Assembly: GCF_019704555.1 (NCBI RefSeq)
Contig: NZ_AP024745.1
Span: forward strand, 62,001 to 126,000
Origin: Actinoplanes sp. L3-i22
GTDB taxonomy: Bacteria; Actinomycetota; Actinomycetes; Mycobacteriales; Micromonosporaceae
Length of the DNA stretch: 64,000 nt
Direction: 5' to 3'
Shown here: positions 48,296 through 57,559 of the stretch, piece after piece
Layout of the letters: each line of letters opens with the position of its first letter
Numbering within the stretch: position 1 is the first letter of the stretch
The notes under the pieces: generated by a model
Databases searched by the model: none
What the model saw: only the letters and a program-made list of their open reading frames with translations
What the model was told of the DNA's origin: nothing
Program-made: the position numbers and the translations under genes

Positions 48296-49123
48296 TCAGG
48301 CGCGGTGCGACCGCGGCCGCCGGTTCCGCTCGTCGTCCTCGTCGTCACGGTGGTGGTGCTGGGCCGCCTCGGCGAGCCCGGCGATGCTGGCCGCCGCGAC
48401 CACGCCGACCGCCGCCGACGGCTGCGGGCCGGTGTGCGTGCCGTTCTTCTTGGCCTTCCGCTCGCGCAGCATCTCGATCAGGATCGGCAGCGCCGAGATC
48501 AGCACGATGACCACGACGACCGGCAGGATGTAGTGGTCGATCTTGTCGCCGATGGCGTCGTAGATCTGCTTGGCCAATGCGTACCCGATCAGCAGCACGC
48601 CGTCGGTCCACAGGATCGCGCCGACCGCGTTCCAGAGGAAGAACTGCCGGGCGGGCATGCCGAGGGTGCCGGCCACCGGGTTCAGGAACGTCCGCACGAT
48701 CGGGATGAACCGGGCCAGCACCACGGCCTTGGCCGGGCCGAACTTCTGGAAGTAGAACTCGGCCTTCTCCACGTACTCCCGCTTGAACAGCTTGGAGTCG
48801 GGGCGTTCGAACATGTTGCGGCCGTACCGTGCGCCGAGCCAGTGACCGAACTGCGCCCCGGCGATCGCGCAGATCGGCGCGCCGATCAGCAGGCCGGCCA
48901 GCGAGATCTGGGTGCCGCCGCCGAAGATCGCGTCGGCCACCGGGGACGCCGCGATGCCCGCCAGGAACAGCAGCGAGTCACCGGGGAAGAAGAAGCCGAC
49001 CAGCAGGCCGGTCTCCGCGAAGAGGATGGCCCACACGCCGTACAGCCCGAAGGTGTGCAGCAGGTCCTTCGGGTCCATCGGGTTCAGGGCGAGCTGCTCG
49101 GTGAGCGCACGGGTGGTGTCCAC
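48296..49123 (-). CDS. DedA family membrane protein
   Basis: 275 residues from GTG 49123. The DedA/VTT signature is intact: FAETGLLVGFFFPGDSLLFL and the membrane-embedded KFGPAKAVVLARFIPIVRTF followed by NPVAGTLGMPARQFFLWNAV. Five hydrophobic segments fill the core. DedA proteins flip or transport lipids (undecaprenyl phosphate, phosphatidylethanolamine) and depend on proton motive force. The last 45 residues are polar and His/Asp/Arg-rich and probably cytoplasmic. It lies 121 bp downstream of pnkp on the same strand, behind a probable terminator. Confidence 0.9.
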   Translation of the reverse strand: MDTTRALTEQLALNPMDPKDLLHTFGLYGVWAILFAETGLLVGFFFPGDSLLFLAGIAASPVADAIFGGGTQISLAGLLIGAPICAIAGAQFGHWLGARYGRNMFERPDSKLFKREYVEKAEFYFQKFGPAKAVVLARFIPIVRTFLNPVAGTLGMPARQFFLWNAVGAILWTDGVLLIGYALAKQIYDAIGDKIDHYILPVVVVIVLISALPILIEMLRERKAKKNGTHTGPQPSAAVGVVAAASIAGLAEAAQHHHRDDEDDERNRRPRSHRA

Positions 49124-49199
49124 GGTTAGCCAGGGTACCGGCCCTTCGGCGCGCCCAACCTGTACGACTGCTGTGGATACTTTGTGCTTACGGCCTGGA

Positions 49200-49235
49200 A
49201 ACAAGGGCGCCCCCGCGCGGCGGCGAGGACGCCCT
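49200..49235 (-). terminator. probable terminator after pnkp
   Basis: On the minus strand AGGGCG...CGCCCT forms a short stem, followed by TTGTTTCC, just after the pnkp stop. The loop is long (20 nt) but GC-rich and can pair partly inside. Confidence 0.5.
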
Positions 49236-49244
49236 CGAACACGG

Positions 49245-51734
49245 TCAGAGCCGCGGGTCGACCGGCTCGGACTCGGCGGCCAGGATCGCGAAGACCAGTT
49301 CGTGCACCCGCCAGGACGGCGCGCCCTCGGCCAGCCGGTCCAGCGCCGCCAGGCCCATCCCGTGCTCGCGCAGCGCCATGTTCCGCTTGCGGCCCAGGTT
49401 GCGCTGCCGCAGGCGGTCGAGCTGCTCCGGCCGGGTGTACTCCGGGCCGTAGATGATCCGCAGGTACTCCCGGCCGCGGCACTTCACGCCCGGCTGCACG
49501 AGCCGGCCCTTGCCGTCGACCGCGGCCAGGCCGGAGTACGGCTTCACCACCATCCCCTCGCCACCGGCCCCGGTCAGCGTCAGCCACCACTCGGTCGCCG
49601 CTGCCTCGGCGGCCGGGTCGGCCAGGTCCACCACCATCCGCCGGGTCGGCGTGAACAGCTCCGGGTCCGCCGCGACCAGGCGATCCGCGATCGCCAGGTG
49701 CCAGCCGTGGTCCCGGTCGGCGTAGCTCACGCCGGCGCCGGCCAGCACCGCGAACGGCGCGAGCGTGACCCCGGTCAGCCCGTCGGACGGCTTCACGTAC
49801 GCCAGGTAGGCCGCCGAGTAGCCGGCGATCTCCGAGGAGCGCAGCTCGAGTCGGTCCCGCAGCGCCGTGACGTCCAGCCCGCGACCGGCGGCCCGGTCCA
49901 ACACGTCCAGTGCGGCCGGCAGCGCGGCCCGCCCGGCCGCGCCCACCCCGGCGAAGTGGTCGCGGATCAGGCTGCCGGCCTTCGCCGACCAGGGCAGCAG
50001 CTCCGCGTCGAGCAGCAGCCAGTCGGTCTCCAGCTCGGCCAGGATCGGCGCGACGGCGGCCCGGACCCGGGCCAGCAGCGGCCCGTCGAGTTCCGGCCCG
50101 AAGAACGGCCGCCCGGTCCGGGTCCAGATCGCGTCGCCGGTGCCGGACGCCGAGACCCGGACGACGGCCCGGGAGCCCATGTGTTTCTCCTCGCAGATCA
50201 CCCGGCCGACGCCGGCCGCGCGCAGGTTGGCGAAGGCCGACGTCGGGTACTCCAGGAAGCCCTCGACGGTTGAGCTGGAGCACGGTGCCATCGTCGGGGG
50301 CAGCCAGACCAGGGTTTCCGGGTCGACGGCGAACCGGCCCATCACCTCCAGCGCGGCCGCGGCGTTCTCGGCGGGGACCGTGGTACGCCCGTACCCATAA
50401 TCGAGGTGTTTGCGGCCGGTGACGTCGGTGATGTCCAGACCGCGGTCGGGTGCCGCGGCCGTGATCAGCGGCCGGACCGGGGCGTAGTACTCCTTCGCGG
50501 CCGGCGTGTCGACCAGCTCCCGCTCCGGCCAGCGCAGCGCGGTCAGCGCGCCACCGAAGACGCAGCCGGTGTCCAGACAGATCGTGTTGTTGATCCACTC
50601 CGCGCGCGGGGTGGGCACGTGGCCGTAGACGACGGCGGCGGACCCGCGGTACTCCTGGGCCCACGGGTAGCGGACCGGCAGGCCGTACTCGTCGGTCTCG
50701 CCGGTGGTCTCGCCGTAGAGCGCGAAGCTGCGCACCCGCCCGGACGTCCGCCCCTGGTACGCCTCCTTCAGCCCGGCGTGCGCGACCACCAGCTTCCCGT
50801 CGTCCAGCACGTAGTGGCTGACCAGGCCCTCGATGAAGGCGCGCACCTCGCCGACGAACTCGGCCGGCTCGGCCTCCAGCTGCGCCAGCGTCTCCGGCAG
50901 CCCGTGGGTGAGCTGGACGTTGCGCCCGTTCAGCTTGCGGGCCAGCTTCTGCTCGTGGTTGCCCGGCACACAGATCGCGTGGCCGGCCGCCACCATGCCC
51001 ATCACCAGGCGCAGCACGCCGGGTGAGTCCGGCCCGCGGTCGACGAGGTCACCGACGAAGACCATCTTGCGACCTTCCGGATGTACGGCGTCGACCGGCC
51101 GCCCCGAGTCGTCCCGGACCAGCTCGTAGTCCAGCTTGCCGAGCAGGACCTCCAGCTCGGCCCGGCAGCCGTGCACGTCACCGACGATGTCGAACGGCCC
51201 GTGCTCGTCCCGCTTGTCGTTGAACAGCTTCTCGTAGCGGATCTCGGCGCCCGCGATCTCCTCCGGCCCGCGCAGCACGTGCACCTTGCGGAAGCCCTCC
51301 CGGGTCAGCTGCCCGAGCGAGCGCCGCAGGTCACGCTGCATGCGGCCGAGGACCTGGCGCCCGAACGTCCGGTCCGGCCGGGCCTGCGTGCGCTCCCAGG
51401 CCACCGACTCGGGCACGTCCAGGACGATCGCGACCGGCAGCACGTCGTGCTCGCGGGCCAGCTTGATCAGGGCGGCCCGGCCGTGCGACTGCAGGTTCGT
51501 CGCGTCGACCACGGTGAGCCGCCCGGCGGCCAGCCGCTTGCCGGCGATGTAGTGCAGCGCGTCGAACGCCTCCGCGGAGGCGGACTGGTCGTTCTCGTCG
51601 TCGGCGATCAGACCGCGGAAGAAGTCCGAGGAGAGCACCTGGGTGGCGGCGAAATGGGTGCGCGCGAACGTGGACTTGCCGGATCCGGAGATGCCGACCA
51701 GCGCGACCAGGCTGAGTTCCGGGATGTCGATCAT
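49245..51734 (-). CDS. pnkp: polynucleotide kinase-phosphatase-ligase Pnkp (RNA repair)
   Basis: 829 residues with the three-domain bacterial Pnkp plan. The N-terminal kinase (1-170) has P-loop GISGSGKSTF (about 14-23). The central phosphatase (about 180-480) is a binuclear metallophosphoesterase: FDIVGDVHGC, FVGDLVDRGPDSPG, PGNHEQK, VVAHAGL. The C-terminal adenylyltransferase (about 500-829) has nucleotidyl motif I EEKHMGSRAVV with its Lys. Pnkp heals cut RNA ends (5' phosphorylation, 3' phosphate removal) and seals them with Hen1. Its ATG overlaps the hen1 stop as ATGA. Confidence 0.95.
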   Translation of the reverse strand: MIDIPELSLVALVGISGSGKSTFARTHFAATQVLSSDFFRGLIADDENDQSASAEAFDALHYIAGKRLAAGRLTVVDATNLQSHGRAALIKLAREHDVLPVAIVLDVPESVAWERTQARPDRTFGRQVLGRMQRDLRRSLGQLTREGFRKVHVLRGPEEIAGAEIRYEKLFNDKRDEHGPFDIVGDVHGCRAELEVLLGKLDYELVRDDSGRPVDAVHPEGRKMVFVGDLVDRGPDSPGVLRLVMGMVAAGHAICVPGNHEQKLARKLNGRNVQLTHGLPETLAQLEAEPAEFVGEVRAFIEGLVSHYVLDDGKLVVAHAGLKEAYQGRTSGRVRSFALYGETTGETDEYGLPVRYPWAQEYRGSAAVVYGHVPTPRAEWINNTICLDTGCVFGGALTALRWPERELVDTPAAKEYYAPVRPLITAAAPDRGLDITDVTGRKHLDYGYGRTTVPAENAAAALEVMGRFAVDPETLVWLPPTMAPCSSSTVEGFLEYPTSAFANLRAAGVGRVICEEKHMGSRAVVRVSASGTGDAIWTRTGRPFFGPELDGPLLARVRAAVAPILAELETDWLLLDAELLPWSAKAGSLIRDHFAGVGAAGRAALPAALDVLDRAAGRGLDVTALRDRLELRSSEIAGYSAAYLAYVKPSDGLTGVTLAPFAVLAGAGVSYADRDHGWHLAIADRLVAADPELFTPTRRMVVDLADPAAEAAATEWWLTLTGAGGEGMVVKPYSGLAAVDGKGRLVQPGVKCRGREYLRIIYGPEYTRPEQLDRLRQRNLGRKRNMALREHGMGLAALDRLAEGAPSWRVHELVFAILAAESEPVDPRL

Positions 51735-53092
51735 GCGGTCACCTCCGTACGGATGAACAGGGCCAGCTGGGTCGGGGCGCCGGTGGTCTCGTCGGACTCA
51801 CCCACCCCGCGGATGGTCACGGTGTAGCCGAACCGCGAAGCGACGGACTCGGCCCACTCGGCGAACTCGGCCCGGGTCCACTCGAAGCGATGGTCCGAGT
51901 GCCGCATCCCGGTCAGGCCCGGATAGTGCACGTTGTACTCCACGTTCGGGGTGGTCACGATGACCGCGCCGGGCCGGGCGCGACCGAACACGCCGGCCTC
52001 CAGCGCCGGGAGCCGGGGCAGGTCGACATGCTCGATCACCTCCATCAGCACGGCCGCGTCGTACCCGCTGAGCCGGTCGTCGTGGTACGTCAGCGCGGTC
52101 TGGATCAGCGTGATCCGGTCCCGCTGACGCTGCGGCAGCCGGTCCAGCCGGAGCCGGCGCTCGGCCTGCTCCAGCACCCGGACCGAGACGTCGGCCCCGA
52201 CGATCTCGGTGAACCGGCTCTCCTTGAGCAGGGCGCCGAGCAGCGCGCCGGGCCCGCAGCCCAGGTCGAGCACCCGGGTCGCGCCGACCTCGGTCAGCGC
52301 GGCGAGCACCGCGTCCCGGCGCTGCGCGGCGAGCGGCGCCTTGCGCTCCACCGGCAGCTCGGCCTCCTCCTCGGTGACCGGCTGGTCCGCGTCCAGCAGC
52401 TCCAGCGCGGTGGTGGCCAGCGACTTGCGGTGCGCGAGGTAGCGGCGGGCGATCAGCACCTTCTCCGGGTGGCCGGCGAGCCAGCCGGCGCCGGAGCGCA
52501 GCAGCTTCTCGATCTCGTCCGGCGCGACCCAGTAGTGCTTGCCGTCGTCGAGCACCGGGAGCAGCACGTACAGATGGTTGATCGCGTCGGCGAGCCGCAG
52601 CGTGCCGGCCAGGCGCAGGTCGACGTAGCGACTGTCGCCGCCGAGCTCCGGCTCGAACGGGATCGCGGTGGCGGTCACCGTCCAGCCCAGCGGGGCAAAC
52701 AGGCGGGTGACCAGCTCGGTGCCGCCACGCAGCACGGGCACCCGGATCTCCAGCGGGATCGCCTGGGCGGCCAGTTCCGGCCGATCCTTCGAGGTGCCAC
52801 GCTGGGCGCTGCGGAAGATCTTCGACAGGGCGCTGGCGAGCAGGCTGGACGCCGCGTACGGCCGGTCGTTGACGTACTGGCTCAGCTCGAAGGCGTCGGC
52901 CCGGGCGCGCAGCTTCTGCGGATCGACGTCCAGCAGCAGCGCGGCGGTGCACCGCTCCTCGGTGGCCTCCGGGAACATGACGTACGCCGTACCGGTGGGC
53001 AGGTCGAACTGCTGGACCTTGTCCGGATGCTTGACCAGCAGGTAGCCAAGATCTGTCGCGGGCCGGTGGGTGGTCGTCACGGTGAGTAGCAC
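51731..53092 (-). CDS. hen1: RNA 3'-terminal ribose 2'-O-methyltransferase Hen1
   Basis: 453 residues from the GTG reading MLLTVTTTHRPATDLGYLLV, the usual Hen1 start. An N-terminal half (1-240, Hen1-L) that cooperates with the Pnkp ligase precedes the C-terminal methyltransferase: ATRVLDLGCGPGALLGALLK (motif I), AVLMEVIEHVDLPRLPALEA with its metal-binding Glu/His, and HSDHRFEWTRAEFAEWAE. It 2'-O-methylates the 3' terminal ribose before sealing, so the repaired RNA cannot be cut again at that site. It is first in the hen1-pnkp operon. Confidence 0.95.
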   Translation of the reverse strand: MLLTVTTTHRPATDLGYLLVKHPDKVQQFDLPTGTAYVMFPEATEERCTAALLLDVDPQKLRARADAFELSQYVNDRPYAASSLLASALSKIFRSAQRGTSKDRPELAAQAIPLEIRVPVLRGGTELVTRLFAPLGWTVTATAIPFEPELGGDSRYVDLRLAGTLRLADAINHLYVLLPVLDDGKHYWVAPDEIEKLLRSGAGWLAGHPEKVLIARRYLAHRKSLATTALELLDADQPVTEEEAELPVERKAPLAAQRRDAVLAALTEVGATRVLDLGCGPGALLGALLKESRFTEIVGADVSVRVLEQAERRLRLDRLPQRQRDRITLIQTALTYHDDRLSGYDAAVLMEVIEHVDLPRLPALEAGVFGRARPGAVIVTTPNVEYNVHYPGLTGMRHSDHRFEWTRAEFAEWAESVASRFGYTVTIRGVGESDETTGAPTQLALFIRTEVTA

Positions 53093-53145
53093 GCGGTAGA
53101 TGGTCGCAGCGCCGAGCCGCGCTGGCGATTCATTTGCGCGGGACC

Positions 53146-53173
53146 GCAACGATTCCGGTGTCCAGTCCCGTCG
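53146..53173 (+). promoter_or_regulatory. possible ECF-type promoter of the sigma gene
   Basis: GCAACG at 53146-53151 and CGTCG at 53169-53173, separated by 17 bases, resemble the AAC/CGTC pattern of ECF sigma promoters. A start near 53180 would give a short leader to the GTG at 53191. Autoregulation is a hypothesis. Confidence 0.35.
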
Positions 53174-53190
53174 TAGGAGCGGAGGTGCCC

Positions 53191-53697
53191 GTGACCTACG
53201 AGGATTTCGCCGACAGCCGGCTCAGCGCGCTGTTGCGCTATGCCGTCATGTTGACCGGCGACCCCCACGCCGCTGAGGACCTGGTGCAGGAGACCATGCT
53301 CCGGGCCCAGCTGCACTGGTGGCGGGTGGCGCGCAGCGACTCTCCGGACAGCTACGTGCGCAGGATCCTGACCAACCAGTTCATCGAGTCCCGTCGAGCC
53401 TCGTGGTGGCGCCGTGTGCTGCTGCGGGCCGACGCGGATCCGGTGGTCGCGGCGCCCTCCGACCACGCCGCCGAGAGTGCCGAGCGGGATCGCGTCTGGT
53501 CCCTGCTCGCCACCCTGCCGCGCCGCCAGCGCGCGGCCCTGGTGTTGCGGTTCTACGAGGACCTGCCCGATCAGGAGATCGCCGACATTCTCGGCTGCGC
53601 CGTCGGGACGGTCCGTTCATCCATCTCGCGAGGGCTCGACGCACTCCGCGCCGAGCTGGTGGAGGCCCCCATGAGCGCAGCGGAGGTGACGAAATGA
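53191..53697 (+). CDS. SigE-family ECF RNA polymerase sigma factor
   Basis: 168 residues from GTG 53191, with GGAGG 5 bases upstream; another GTG two codons earlier is possible. Region 2 is LSALLRYAVMLTGDPHAAED followed by LVQETMLRAQ; region 4 is LPRRQRAALVLRFYEDLPDQ with helix-turn-helix EIADILGCAVGTVRSSISRG. It is of the actinobacterial SigE-family (sigma-24-like) type. It overlaps the downstream gene by 4 bases (ATGA), the usual arrangement with a partner anti-sigma factor. It is divergent from hen1 across 98 bp. Confidence 0.92.
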   Translation: MTYEDFADSRLSALLRYAVMLTGDPHAAEDLVQETMLRAQLHWWRVARSDSPDSYVRRILTNQFIESRRASWWRRVLLRADADPVVAAPSDHAAESAERDRVWSLLATLPRRQRAALVLRFYEDLPDQEIADILGCAVGTVRSSISRGLDALRAELVEAPMSAAEVTK

Positions 53698-54752
53698 GCA
53701 CGGTCGAGGAAGACCTGAGGGCCGCCTTCGGGCGGCAGGAGGCGGTGGTCCCGGAGGCTGGTCCGGTCCGGGCTCGCATCGATCTTGCCTGGGTACGGGT
53801 GAAGCGCCGCCGCACCCGGCGACGAGCGCTCGGCGCGGCCGCCGCCGTGCTGCTCGCCGCGGCAGCTGTACCGGTCGTGACCACCAACTGGTGGCACGGG
53901 GGACAACCGGAACAGATCCAGTCGGAGGAGCTCCTGGGCACCGCCATGCCGGGGAGCTCCGTGCCGGTCGCCCGCGACCCGGTCGACGTGCTGCTGATCG
54001 GCATCGACCGCCGACCGGGCTCGAAGACCGCGCGGGCGGACACGGTCATGCTGCTGCACCTGCCGGCCGACCGCAGCGCCGGCTGGATGGTGAGCCTGCC
54101 GCGTGACGGCCTGGTCGACGTGCCCGGCCACGGCCGGCAGAAACTCGCCGCGACGACGGCCCTGGGCGGCGCCCAGGTGACCACCGCGACAGTGACGGCG
54201 TTGACCGGGGTCGACCTGGATGCCGCCGTGGTGGTCGACTATCCGGCCTGGCGCGGGGTGACCGAGGCGGCCGGCCCGGTCCGGGTCTGCCTCGACCAGG
54301 CCATTTCGGCGCAGGGCGGCCGCAAGGGGCTGGCGAAGGGCTGCCAGCAGATCAACGACGGTGACGTCACCGCCCTGCTGCAGGGGCAGGACGGGCTGCG
54401 GCAACTCGGCATCGACCGGGATCGCAACACCCAGCGGTTCGTGGCCGCGCTGGCGAGGAAGCTGGCGGCCGACGGCACGGCCGGGTCCCTGACCCGGGTC
54501 CAGCAGTTGATCGCCGCAGCCGGGGCGGGTCTGCAGTACGACGGCGACCTGCCGGTCCTGCTGAAAGCGGCCACCCAGCTGGCGAGCCCGGAGCTGATCG
54601 GCCTGACCGCGCCCCGCTTCAACATCAGGTATGACGGCGAGAACACCGGCGTGATCGTCGACAGCGCCGACTGGAAGAGTCTCTACCAGGCGATTCGTGA
54701 CGATCGGCTGGCGGGCTGGGCGGTCGCCAACCCGACCTATGTCACCAAGTGA
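53694..54752 (+). CDS. LCP-family membrane protein in the anti-sigma position
   Basis: 352 residues. The N terminus (MSTVEEDLRAAFGRQEAVVP, then RIDLAWVRVKRRRTRRRALG) looks like the cytoplasmic anti-sigma-type segment that usually partners SigE-family factors. A transmembrane helix (about 45-62) follows. Outside, residues about 85-330 form a LytR-CpsA-Psr domain: DVLLIGIDRRPGSKTARADT, MVSLPRDGLVDVPGHGRQKL, with the conserved Arg/Asp set that binds polyprenyl phosphate. LCP enzymes attach glycopolymers to cell wall peptidoglycan. Whether it regulates the sigma factor, attaches polymer, or does both is unknown. Confidence 0.82.
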   Translation: MSTVEEDLRAAFGRQEAVVPEAGPVRARIDLAWVRVKRRRTRRRALGAAAAVLLAAAAVPVVTTNWWHGGQPEQIQSEELLGTAMPGSSVPVARDPVDVLLIGIDRRPGSKTARADTVMLLHLPADRSAGWMVSLPRDGLVDVPGHGRQKLAATTALGGAQVTTATVTALTGVDLDAAVVVDYPAWRGVTEAAGPVRVCLDQAISAQGGRKGLAKGCQQINDGDVTALLQGQDGLRQLGIDRDRNTQRFVAALARKLAADGTAGSLTRVQQLIAAAGAGLQYDGDLPVLLKAATQLASPELIGLTAPRFNIRYDGENTGVIVDSADWKSLYQAIRDDRLAGWAVANPTYVTK

Positions 54753-54754
54753 AC

Positions 54755-54782
54755 CGGTCCGGGCCGCGTGCGGCCCGGACCG
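54755..54782. terminator. terminator between convergent genes
   Basis: Perfect 13-bp stem CGGTCCGGGCCGC/GCGGCCCGGACCG with a 2-base centre, just after the LCP stop and before the stop of the convergent small gene. It lacks a T-run but probably ends both transcripts. Confidence 0.65.
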
Positions 54783-54785
54783 TCG

Positions 54786-54971
54786 TCAGCGGTAGTCGTC
54801 GTCGAACTCGACGATCCGGTTCTGTTCCGCGGCGTCCCACTCGTTCGCCTCGGCGAAGACCGGCGCCTCGTCGGGTTCGTCGTCCGGCCCGGCCGGGACC
54901 GCACTCATCGCCTGCTCGGCGGCGTCCACCTCGGGCGTCTCCAGGTCGGCTTCGTCCATCAGACGTGTCAT
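54786..54971 (-). CDS. small acidic protein, 61 residues
   Basis: ATG 54971, about 6 bases after GAGGGGAG. The product (MTRLMDEADLETPEVDAAEQ ... IVEFDDDYR) is highly acidic and probably partly disordered; the C terminus EFDDDYR is a conspicuous acidic/aromatic end. Codon bias is strong. No family is recognised. Confidence 0.65.
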   Translation of the reverse strand: MTRLMDEADLETPEVDAAEQAMSAVPAGPDDEPDEAPVFAEANEWDAAEQNRIVEFDDDYR

Positions 54972-55248
54972 CCTCGGCTCCCCTCTCGTGTCGCCGGCTT
55001 CAGTCCCATGGTGCGCGTTTGCCCGGCCGGATGCCGCACAAACCGGCACCCGGCCACCGGCTGTCGCGGAGCGCGACACCTGTCGGCGGCAATATGCCCC
55101 ACAACTGCTGATTCGTCACGGGACGGCGAGGCCGAGCCGACGAATTTCGGGGCGATTTCCGCTACGCACCGCGACTGCGGAATACTGCTGCTGGAGGACA
55201 GCGCGGTCCTGCCCTCTGCTTCCCGTTTGAAGAGCAAGGAGCGCACTG

Positions 55249-56274
<1,026 letters not shown>

Positions 56275-56289
56275 CTCTCCCGACGTAAG

Positions 56290-56330
56290 CGGCCGGTCCT
56301 CGTTCGCGGGGATCGGCCGTCTTCGTCTTG
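56290..56330 (+). terminator. rho-independent terminator after fba
   Basis: 10-bp stem CGGCCGGTCC/GGATCGGCCG with one G-U pair, followed by the pyrimidine-rich TCTTCGTCTT. Confidence 0.7.
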
Positions 56331-56387
56331 CGGGGTTACACAGCGACATGGGTACGATCGAGCGGTCTTGATCAAGGGACGGTGATC

Positions 56388-56903
56388 GTGCTCGCTATCG
56401 AGGGTTGGAAACCCGAGTGGCATCACGACGCCGAGGCGCTCGCCGCCACTCATCGACACATGTTCGTGCGGCTCATCGGCCGTAAATTGCGATCAAGCCG
56501 GCTGCTCTGGGATGTCGCCGAGCGTGGTTGGTTCGCCGACGGTCCGGTGATCCTCGACTTCGGACTGAGTCGCGTTGAGATCACTCACCGTAAGTTCGAC
56601 GAGTGTGCGATCACCTGGGACCAGATCGACATGTCGATTCCGATCGACATGTACGAGCACTTCGACTGGCGTCCCGATCCGCACGCCGCGCTGCGCAACG
56701 CCCGGGGCCGTCAGCTGCGCGCGGTCAACATCATCGAGCGGACCACGGTGGCCGACTGGCGCCCGCGGGTGCTGCACGCGATCGAGTTCCTGTTCGACGG
56801 CGCCCGGCTCGCCGTCTTCAACGCGATGGACGAGAACGGGCTCACCGACGTACCGGAAAATGATCTTCCGGCGGCGCACTGGCGCCGGGTGCACGTCGCC
56901 TGA
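56388..56903 (+). CDS. hypothetical protein, 171 residues
   Basis: No family is recognised. GTG 56388 was chosen because GGGA lies at a workable distance; a GTG at 56382 is close by. The protein is soluble, with ordered alternating segments (FADGPVILDFGLSRVEITHR, CAITWDQIDMSIPIDMYEHF, IIERTTVADWRPRVLHAIEF) and many aromatic and acidic residues. Its 3' end converges with the small Gly/His-rich gene, 9 bases apart. Confidence 0.68.
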   Translation: MLAIEGWKPEWHHDAEALAATHRHMFVRLIGRKLRSSRLLWDVAERGWFADGPVILDFGLSRVEITHRKFDECAITWDQIDMSIPIDMYEHFDWRPDPHAALRNARGRQLRAVNIIERTTVADWRPRVLHAIEFLFDGARLAVFNAMDENGLTDVPENDLPAAHWRRVHVA

Positions 56904-56912
56904 GCGGCGGGC

Positions 56913-57203
56913 TCAATCGCCGCCACCGCCGCTGTCGCCGCCGCCGCTGTCCGACGACGATCCGCTGTCGCCGCCCCCGCCGCCGTCGTGACTCGAGCCG
57001 TGGTGGCCGTCTGAGCCGTGGTGGTGGCCGTGCTGCGGGCTGTTGTCGCTCCACGAGTGTGAGGACGAGAGGCTGTCGGTGTGCGGCCCCGGTCCCCCGG
57101 AGTACCGGCGCCCGGCCGGGCCGTGGCCGCGCCGGGACCGGAGCCCCTTGGCGAGCCCGACGACGGCGAAACCGGCGATGATCACGAAGAGCAGGATCTC
57201 CAT
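56913..57203 (-). CDS. small membrane protein with Gly/His/Ser-rich tail
   Basis: 96 residues. A single hydrophobic helix (MEILLFVIIAGFAVVGLAKG) starts the protein; a basic stretch follows, then a tail of His, Gly, Ser and Asp (HGHHHGSDGHHGSSHDGG). The tail could bind metal ions or be a linker. The neighbouring gene at 57238 has the same plan, so they are tandem duplicates. Function unknown. Confidence 0.68.
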   Translation of the reverse strand: MEILLFVIIAGFAVVGLAKGLRSRRGHGPAGRRYSGGPGPHTDSLSSSHSWSDNSPQHGHHHGSDGHHGSSHDGGGGGDSGSSSDSGGGDSGGGGD

Positions 57204-57237
57204 CAGCGCAGTGTGCGTCGGGCCGGCAAATCCCGCC

Positions 57238-57516
57238 TCAGTTCCCGCCGCCCCCACCGTCGCCGCCGCCCCCGAACGAGCCGCCGTCGCCACCCCACGA
57301 GGCGCCGCCGCCGTCGTGGTGCCCGACACCGTGGTGCCCGCCGTGATGGTGGTGGTGACTGGAGCCCGCGTCCGGCGGGAGGTAGTTCGCGTCGGTCCCG
57401 AAGTAACCGGCGTGATGTCCGCGGCCGGCCGAGCGACGATTGCGCCGCCCGGCCGTCACGGCCGAGATGAGCCCCAGGATCAGAATGCCCGCGAAGAACA
57501 GCAACAGGATCGCCAT
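57238..57516 (-). CDS. small membrane protein with His/Gly-rich tail
   Basis: 92 residues: helix MAILLLFFAGILILGLISAV, basic turn GRRNRRSAGRGHHAG, then SSHHHHHGGHHGVGHHDGGG and a poly-Gly end. It is a paralogue of the next gene downstream (56913), 34 bases away on the same strand, probably cotranscribed. The histidine clusters suggest metal binding outside or inside the membrane; not tested. Confidence 0.68.
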   Translation of the reverse strand: MAILLLFFAGILILGLISAVTAGRRNRRSAGRGHHAGYFGTDANYLPPDAGSSHHHHHGGHHGVGHHDGGGASWGGDGGSFGGGGDGGGGGN

Positions 57517-57559
57517 GCTCGCAGTGTGCGCCCCGCTGCCAAGCTCCCGTGAGCTGGGA

